Part shown: piece after piece, positions 8,516-13,238 of the stretch
Layout: each line of letters begins with the position of its first letter
Position numbering within the stretch: position 1 is the stretch's first letter
Assembly: GCA_043806645.1 (NCBI GenBank)
Contig: JAZDGX010000090.1
Span: 1 to 13,238, forward strand
Reading direction: 5' to 3'
Origin: JAZDGX01 sp043806645
GTDB taxonomy: Bacteria; Eisenbacteria; RBG-16-71-46; CAIMUX01; WJJG01
Length of the DNA stretch: 13,238 nucleotides
Program-made: the position numbers and the translations under genes
The notes under the pieces: generated by a model
Told to the model about the DNA's origin: nothing
The model's database searches: none
The model's input: the letters and a program-made list of their open reading frames with translations, nothing else

Positions 8516-9880
8516 TCAGATCCACCCCAGGAGCAGAGTCGTCGCACCGAGATAGATCGAAAGCCCGATGATGTCGTTGGAGGTCGTGACGAAGGGTCCG
8601 GTGGCGAGGGCCGGATCCACGCCGAGACGCTTCAGTGCCAGCGGGACGGCCGAACCGATGGCCGCGGCGACGGTCATCGAGCAGGAAAGCGAGACACCCA
8701 CGATCGCCGCCAGCCTCCACCGCCCCAGCCAGAGGGAAACGATCGCCCACAGCACGAGCGCCAGCACGATGGCATTCAACGCCCCCACTCCGATCTCCTT
8801 GAGCAGGCGGGATCGCGAGGTCGCCTCGGCAATCTCCCCGGTCGCCAGCCCGCGCACCATCATCGCCGAGGATTGCATCCCCACGTTGCCCCCCATGGCG
8901 GTGATGACCGGGATGAAGAAGGCGACCTGCAGGGCATCCTGAAAGTCGAAGCCGGGCACGAAGTGGCTGATCACATAGGCCGAAACCGTGCCGCCCGCCA
9001 GACCGAGGAACAGCCAGGGCAGCCGGTTGCGCGAGATGGAAAGCCATGAGTCGTGAGGCGACTCGTCGGTGAGGCCGCCCGACATGCGCGCGAAGTCCTC
9101 GGAGGCCTCCTCCTCGTAGACGTCGAGGATGTCGTCCAGCGTGATCTGTCCGATCAGCCTGCCCCTCTCATCCACCACGGGAACGACCGCCAGGTCGTAC
9201 TTGCGCACGAGCTCGGCCACTTCTTCCTGGTCCATCGTCGCCGGAACCGACCAGAACTCACGCTGCGTGATTTCGCCGACGGAGCGGTGCGGATCGCTGA
9301 GCAGCATGTCCCGCAGCCGCAGGGTGCCTCTCAGGCGCCCGTTCTCGCCGACGACGAAGAGGTGGGGTATGTCCGCCTGCGCTTCGCCCGCCGCGCGCAG
9401 CCGTTCGATCGCCTGCGCGACGGTGTCACGCTCGGGAACCGCGACGACTTCCGCCGCCATGATCCCGCCGGCGGTGTCCTCGGGATAGGCCAGAAGGCGG
9501 CGCACGCGACGCGATTCCGCATCGCTGACCTCGGTCAACACTTGCTCGGCGACCTCTGCGGAAAGGTCCTGGACCAGGTCGACGGCGTCGTCCGAATCGA
9601 GTTCCTCGACCAGGTCGGCGATTTCCGAAGTCTTCAGCTCGCCGAGCAGGCGTTCGCGCACCCCCTCGTCCATCTCGGCGACGGCTTGGGGACGCTCCGT
9701 GGGGGCGACGAGGCCGAAGACAAACACACGGTCTTCCTCGTCGAGATGCTCGAGAACATCGGCCAGGTCGGCGGGATGGAGTTGGGCCAGGAGCGCGCGC
9801 AACAGTTGTTCGTTGCGCGTCGCGATCAGGGCGCGCAGGTCATCATGGAATTCCTGGCTGGAGGGGCTCGTCTGTTCCAT
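8516..9880 (-). CDS. mgtE: Magnesium channel/transporter MgtE
   Basis: An inner-membrane Mg2+ channel of 454 residues, the normal family length. Domains in order: acidic superhelical N domain (residues about 20-130, with LHPADLADVLEHLDEEDR and ELDSDDAVDLVQDL), CBS1 (about 138-200, starting at YPEDTAGGIM), CBS2 (about 202-262, with VVPVVDERGRLIGQITLDD), a plug helix, then five membrane helices (287-454). Pore signatures are present: ITAMGGNVGMQSSAMMVRGLA (327-346) and DPALATGPFVTTSNDIIGL. D436 corresponds to the conserved pore Asp (D432 in the Thermus protein). The acidic N and CBS domains sense cytosolic Mg2+ and close the pore when it is high. ATG at 9880 follows the preceding gene's TAG by only 10 nt, so co-transcription and perhaps translational coupling are likely. 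The ribosome site is weak (AGAGCGG). No M-box riboswitch is visible, and there is no room for one directly upstream. Identity is certain; physiology is inferred from the family. Confidence 0.97.
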   Translation of the reverse strand: MEQTSPSSQEFHDDLRALIATRNEQLLRALLAQLHPADLADVLEHLDEEDRVFVFGLVAPTERPQAVAEMDEGVRERLLGELKTSEIADLVEELDSDDAVDLVQDLSAEVAEQVLTEVSDAESRRVRRLLAYPEDTAGGIMAAEVVAVPERDTVAQAIERLRAAGEAQADIPHLFVVGENGRLRGTLRLRDMLLSDPHRSVGEITQREFWSVPATMDQEEVAELVRKYDLAVVPVVDERGRLIGQITLDDILDVYEEEASEDFARMSGGLTDESPHDSWLSISRNRLPWLFLGLAGGTVSAYVISHFVPGFDFQDALQVAFFIPVITAMGGNVGMQSSAMMVRGLATGEIAEATSRSRLLKEIGVGALNAIVLALVLWAIVSLWLGRWRLAAIVGVSLSCSMTVAAAIGSAVPLALKRLGVDPALATGPFVTTSNDIIGLSIYLGATTLLLGWI

Positions 9881-9890
9881 GGGATCCGCT

Positions 9891-10886
9891 CTAGTGGCAA
9901 TCCTCTTGCGCCGGCAGCCCCGGATGCGATCCCGGCGGCTCCCCTTTGAGGGCCCTCACGCGGGCCGCCACGGCGGGATTCTCGGGCAGCTTCGGGTACA
10001 GGACGATGTTGCGCCCTCCCCAGTCGAGGATCTCGTTCTCCGGGCTCACGATGAGGCGCGTCACGCCGGCGTACTGGCCGTGAGAGCCGCCGCGGTTGAT
10101 GATCGTCTCTCCGATCCGGTAGGCCATGCTGCTCGACTGGGACTCGTACCCGCACAGGACGACATCCACGCCGGGGGCCTCTGCGGCGATCCGCTCCGCC
10201 TCGGCATCGCCGGTACATGCCATGACGACGATCAGATCCGCTCGTTCCCGAAGCTGCGGCAATTCCTCGGCGATGGCCTCCAACGGGTCCTGGAGCACGA
10301 AGCCCACTCCCGCGGGGGGGCGTATCTTCTCGTGGGCTTCGGATCCGAGAATTCCGAGCAGGCCCACGCGCAGACCCTCGACATCGACGACCACGCTACG
10401 CGCCGCCGCCGCGCGCCGGCCCTGCTCCTCGATGAAGACATTGGTGCTCACGACCGCGATGCCTTGGCCCGTCATCAGCTCCTGAAACCGGGCCCAGTCG
10501 TTGAACTCGGGGGGCCCGGGGGTGATGGCGGCCACGCCGTCACGGGCCAGAATCTCCGCCAAGAGGGGATTGACGAGCGGTGCCTTGCGAGGATCGACCT
10601 CCAGGAAATCGCCCAGCTCGAGCACCAGCAGCGGGAAATGCCCCTTGCGCAGTGAATCAACCACGCCGGCCCGCCGGGCCAGCCCGCCCCTGCGCTGGGC
10701 GCTTCAGCCAAAGGCATCCAGCGTGCCTTTCAGCGAGCTGCGCGACAGTAGCAGCAGCGCCGCGTTGCTCGAGCGTCGCGGCGCGATCTGGGAGGCCTTG
10801 CCGCAACCAGGCGACCAGGCCCACGCCATCCCCACCGCCAGGCAGGCGGCTGCGACGATGCGCGCCCCAGGTATTCGGTCGCTCAT
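9891..10886 (-). CDS. Secreted 5'-nucleotidase/metallophosphoesterase-like protein, candidate selenoprotein (UGA at codon 61)
   Basis: Read through one in-frame TGA (10706-10704), this is a 331-residue exported protein. The start at 10886 has GGGGGG 8 nt upstream and a signal peptide (ARIVAAACLAVGMAWAW); SPGC at Cys28 may be a weak lipobox. After it come a first strand (NAALLLLSRSS), KGTLDAFG, the TGA, then SAQRRGGLARRAGVVDSLR and LLVLELGDFLE. From memory, related periplasmic 5'-nucleotidase-like proteins have a Cys-Gly-Cys here, followed by a few residues and GGLARR, so TGA falls on the second Cys. Later family-like parts are GVDVVLCGYESQ and GGSHGQYAG. Several metal ligands of the fold look replaced: the usual Asp-x-His and Gly-His pairs are absent. 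The protein ends in DCH and TAG, 10 nt before MgtE. Without readthrough there would be a 60-residue fragment and a leaderless remainder starting at GTG 10664 with no ribosome site. Alternatives are a fresh nonsense mutation or a sequencing error. Fold assignment is fairly sure; catalysis is unknown. Confidence 0.72.
10647..10706 (-). promoter_or_regulatory. In-frame UGA with SECIS-like hairpin
   Basis: Directly downstream of the TGA (10706-10704) the RNA can fold into two stacked stems. The upper stem is GCUGGCCC (10683-10676) with GGGCCGGC (10672-10665): eight pairs, one of them G-U, around the loop GGC. The lower stem is GCGCAG (10695-10690) with CUGCGC (10652-10647). The apical loop starts 28 nt after the UGA and its first base is G. 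Bacterial SECIS elements are known to lie directly after the UGA inside the coding region, with a small apical loop carrying a G in its first positions. The fit is good, but GC-rich DNA forms hairpins easily. Confidence 0.5.
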
Positions 10887-10925
10887 GTGCTTTTCCCCCC
10901 CTACGACGCCGCGTGTCCGTGAGCG

Positions 10926-10957
10926 GCGCCGGCCCGACACCGGTCGTGGCCCGGCGC
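10926..10957. other. Strong hairpin in the leader of the candidate selenoprotein gene
   Basis: The 7-bp arms GCGCCGG (10926-10932) and CCGGCGC (10951-10957) enclose a further CGAC/GTCG stem around a four-base loop, with single-base bulges between. It lies 40-71 nt upstream of the start at 10886 and about 127 nt past the LptD stop. No U-run follows on either strand. It could be an end structure for the LptD transcript or a leader element. The rest of the 197-bp gap (10887-11083) shows nothing I can name. Confidence 0.35.
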
Positions 10958-11083
10958 GATCCTTGCTTGTACCATGGTCCCACCTGACCTCGCAATGCGC
11001 CACTCGGCTGCGCATCCCGAGCGGAGTAAACTCCCGCACGATCCCCCGCGACGGGCCGCGAAACGCCCCGCTCCCCGCTCGTC

Positions 11084-13238
11084 TCAGAATCGGCGCCGTT
11101 CGTACTTGATGTCGGGCAGTTCCTTGATGCTCACGCGGAAGTAGTAGGACGAGCGCCCGCCGCTCTCGCGACGCTCGAACATCGCCTGCCAGCAGTGCAG
11201 ATCGCGGTAGAGGCTATAGCCCTGCGACGTGACGTCCTTCTCCGTCAGATCGTAGTAGAGGCTGTATTGAAGTCGCCAGGCCGGGGTCAGCGAGAGACCG
11301 AGCGAGAGGTTCGTCGAGCTGCGCTCCCGCGCCCCGGCGCTCTTCGAGAGCACATGGCTGAGCGTCATGTGCCAGGGCCCCGCGAGCGACGCCAGCCCCG
11401 TGCCTCCCCCCGGGCCCGCATCGATCCCCGCAGCCGGGTCGCCGAAGCCGCCATAGCCCTCGACCCCGGCGCTCGTCGCGGGCGCGGCCGCCCCACCCCC
11501 GTTCAAGCGCAGGGTGTTGCGCAGCGAAAGCTGGTAGTCGTCGCGCCAGCGCTCGGGATCGTGGGTGATCGACAGATCGGTGCTCAGGAAGCTGCCCGGA
11601 TCGATGCGGATGCTGTGCGAGACGTCGCTCCAATAGCGCGGCTTCTGATCGCCGCTGACCTTTTCCGCCGCGAGGAAGTCGTAGCTGGTCGAGGTGCCCC
11701 AGACCAGAACGTTCTCCGCTTTTCCGGAGCGATCGCCCACGCGCCACTTCAAATGAAAGCGCTGCGTCGCCCGCAGCGTGAGCGAACTCGCTTTCGAGCT
11801 GCTCAAGCCGATGCCGCCCACCGAGGGAAAGTCCTTCAGCGAGGTCAACTCGGGGCGGTACGAATACGAAGCGTTGAGCTCGACCACATGACGCAACCCC
11901 TCCCACGCACCGAGCCGCGGCAGAAACGTGCCGTAGAGGACCGTTCCCGCCGAGAGGCCCGTGGACCAGGACATGCCCGTGCGGTTTTTCCTTCCAGCGG
12001 CATCTTCGCGCGCATAGGCCGCGGAAAGCGAGGCCGAGGGACTCAGGCTCAGGATACCGAGCAGGCGGCGGTTGTCGGAGAGGGTCAACCCCAATCCGGC
12101 CGCCTGATTGGACTCGCGCGTGCCGCCCCAGGTCTTCGAGTAGACGCTGCGCAGGCGCAGGTCCCCGCGCAGATAGGTGCTGGCCAGCCATCCCAGCCGC
12201 CCCCCGCGACCGCGGGCGTTGGGCTTCACCCCGAGCGGCAGCGAATTCAAACTGAGGTTCACGCTCGGAATCGCCTGGCTGATCCGCACGGACGCCTCGT
12301 TGCCGGGATCGTCGAGATTCTCGGTGCGATCGGCGTAGACCGACAGCGAGGCGGACGACCAGCTCTGGTTGAAACTCAGCTGCGAGCGCAGAACCTGGTT
12401 GATCCGTTCGTCGACGCTCGCCCCGAAGTCCCGGTCGCCCGCGTAGTCCTTGTCGCTCTGAAACTGGCCCGAGATCTTCAAGCTGGCCCGCTCGCCCAGC
12501 GTCTGGTCGTGACCGATGCGAAAGAGCCAGTGATCGCTGCGCCCCTGTTCCTCGTCGCCCTGGCGCGCATAGGACGCCTCCAGCGAACCGGACAGCCTGT
12601 AGCGCAGGCGGTAGTTGGTCTTCAGATTCAGGATCGTGCTCGGCTCTTCCTCGTAATAGTCGACCCACAGGAGGGCGTCGACGTAGTCGCTGGGAGCCCA
12701 GTAGTAGCCGATGTTGCGCAGGAAACGACCGCGTGAGCTGTCGAAGCCGAATTCCGTGTCGGGGACCGGCAACCCGCTCTGGCGCCCGCTGCGGATGGGA
12801 AAGACGGCGAAGGGAATCGCCAGAATCGGAATCCGGCCGATGTAGAGCACGACGGGACGGGCCACGACGCGCTCACCGGGGATGATCTTCATTCTGGAAG
12901 CGTGGAAGTGATAGTGCGTGCGTTCTTGGTCGCAGGTGGAGAATTCTCCCTCGCGCACGAAGAGCGCCTCCGAATCGGCCCGCTTGATGCGTTCCCCGCG
13001 GTAATGCCCGGTGTCCAACTCGCTGCGGCCCTGAAAGATCAATCCCTGGCCCCGATCGATCCGGTAGGTCATCTCGGTTCCGGCGACTTCGCTGTCGCGA
13101 TCGCTGAGAACGGGTTCGCCCTGCGCCACGACCAGATCGCGAGCGACGTAGAAGGCGATCTGCTCCGAGCGCAGGCCCATGGTCTGGTAGTGGACCGCGC
13201 CTTGACCTTCGATGGTCATCACCTCGGCCGCCACGTCG
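11084..13238 (-). CDS. lptD: LPS-assembly protein LptD (5' end beyond window)
   Basis: The outer-membrane component that inserts lipopolysaccharide into the outer leaflet, working with LptE and fed by the LptA bridge. About 718 codons are visible. The first ~125 residues are the OstA/LptA-like periplasmic beta-jellyroll, with repeated strand pairs such as GTEMTYRIDRGQGLIFQGRS and HYRGERIKR. Next comes the family signature FSTCDQERTHYHFHASRMK, then IIPGERVVARPVVLYIGRIP and the FPIRSGRQSG stretch. The remainder is an amphipathic beta-barrel of alternating strands ending in RRRF; a terminal Phe is the usual BAM-recognition residue. A GTG at 13234 could be taken as a start, but the frame stays open to the edge and no signal peptide is seen, so the gene is truncated by the window. 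A Gly/Ala/Pro-rich loop occurs around 11390-11510. Only two Cys are visible, one before the barrel and one near its end. The TGA stop is at 11084-11086. Confidence 0.93.
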   Translation of the reverse strand, partial: DVAAEVMTIEGQGAVHYQTMGLRSEQIAFYVARDLVVAQGEPVLSDRDSEVAGTEMTYRIDRGQGLIFQGRSELDTGHYRGERIKRADSEALFVREGEFSTCDQERTHYHFHASRMKIIPGERVVARPVVLYIGRIPILAIPFAVFPIRSGRQSGLPVPDTEFGFDSSRGRFLRNIGYYWAPSDYVDALLWVDYYEEEPSTILNLKTNYRLRYRLSGSLEASYARQGDEEQGRSDHWLFRIGHDQTLGERASLKISGQFQSDKDYAGDRDFGASVDERINQVLRSQLSFNQSWSSASLSVYADRTENLDDPGNEASVRISQAIPSVNLSLNSLPLGVKPNARGRGGRLGWLASTYLRGDLRLRSVYSKTWGGTRESNQAAGLGLTLSDNRRLLGILSLSPSASLSAAYAREDAAGRKNRTGMSWSTGLSAGTVLYGTFLPRLGAWEGLRHVVELNASYSYRPELTSLKDFPSVGGIGLSSSKASSLTLRATQRFHLKWRVGDRSGKAENVLVWGTSTSYDFLAAEKVSGDQKPRYWSDVSHSIRIDPGSFLSTDLSITHDPERWRDDYQLSLRNTLRLNGGGAAAPATSAGVEGYGGFGDPAAGIDAGPGGGTGLASLAGPWHMTLSHVLSKSAGARERSSTNLSLGLSLTPAWRLQYSLYYDLTEKDVTSQGYSLYRDLHCWQAMFERRESGGRSSYYFRVSIKELPDIKYERRRF

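Noticed and set aside
9053..9949. A plus-strand 298-codon open frame opposite MgtE
   Set aside because: Antisense shadow of the MgtE coding frame, with no recognisable motif.
10704..10706. Genome-wide reassignment of UGA (Gly or Trp code)
   Set aside because: UGA serves as the end codon of the LptD, MgtE, HEPN and lipoprotein genes, and a single internal UGA occurs in the whole window.
10704..11039. A separate 111-residue gene ending at the TGA
   Set aside because: Its first 51 residues lack any signal, while the part from 10886 has a ribosome site and signal peptide. It ends in the middle of a fold that continues in the same frame, so it is better read as the N-terminal part of the candidate selenoprotein.

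Overview
The window is GC-rich bacterial chromosomal DNA in which every supported gene lies on the minus strand. The long plus-strand open frames, including one of almost 6 kb opposite the giant gene, are antisense shadows. The cell is Gram-negative: there is an LptD-type LPS export protein and a lipoprotein signal. The giant secreted protein ends in a FlgD-Ig-like / type A sorting-like module. That ending is typical of the FCB superphylum and of candidate phyla such as Eisenbacteria, Krumholzibacteriota or Latescibacteria. Placement there is inference from domain style, not from a marker gene. TGA ends several neighbouring genes (LptD, MgtE, HEPN, lipoprotein), so the genetic code is standard.

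In the direction of transcription (high to low coordinates) the layout is as follows. (1) 13238-11084: most of an LptD outer-membrane protein, 5' end outside the window. (2) 10886-9891: a secreted 5'-nucleotidase/metallophosphoesterase-like protein interrupted by one in-frame TGA at 10706-10704. The frame stays open and family-like on both sides, and a two-tier hairpin follows the TGA, so I read it as a candidate selenoprotein. (3) 9880-8516: an MgtE magnesium channel starting 10 nt after gene 2, so the two are probably co-transcribed. (4) 8390-7866: a small HEPN-domain protein with a TTG start and no partner nucleotidyltransferase. (5) 7723-2216: a 1835-residue secreted protein built of four six-bladed beta-propellers, three Ig-like spacers, an Fn3-like domain and a C-terminal FlgD-Ig-like module. 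(6) 1827-703: a lipoprotein with eight short G-x-x-G-x-W/Y repeats. (7) 500-1: a YacP-like NYN ribonuclease, 3' end outside the window, separated from gene 6 by a UUCG-capped hairpin terminator.

The genes do not form one pathway. LptD, the candidate selenoprotein, the giant propeller protein and the lipoprotein are all envelope or secreted proteins, and MgtE is an inner-membrane channel. NYN and HEPN are cytoplasmic RNA-related folds, but they are far apart and nothing links them. The observation most worth following is the in-frame UGA. It sits where I remember Cys in the related Cys-Gly-Cys proteins, and a SECIS-like structure lies directly downstream.
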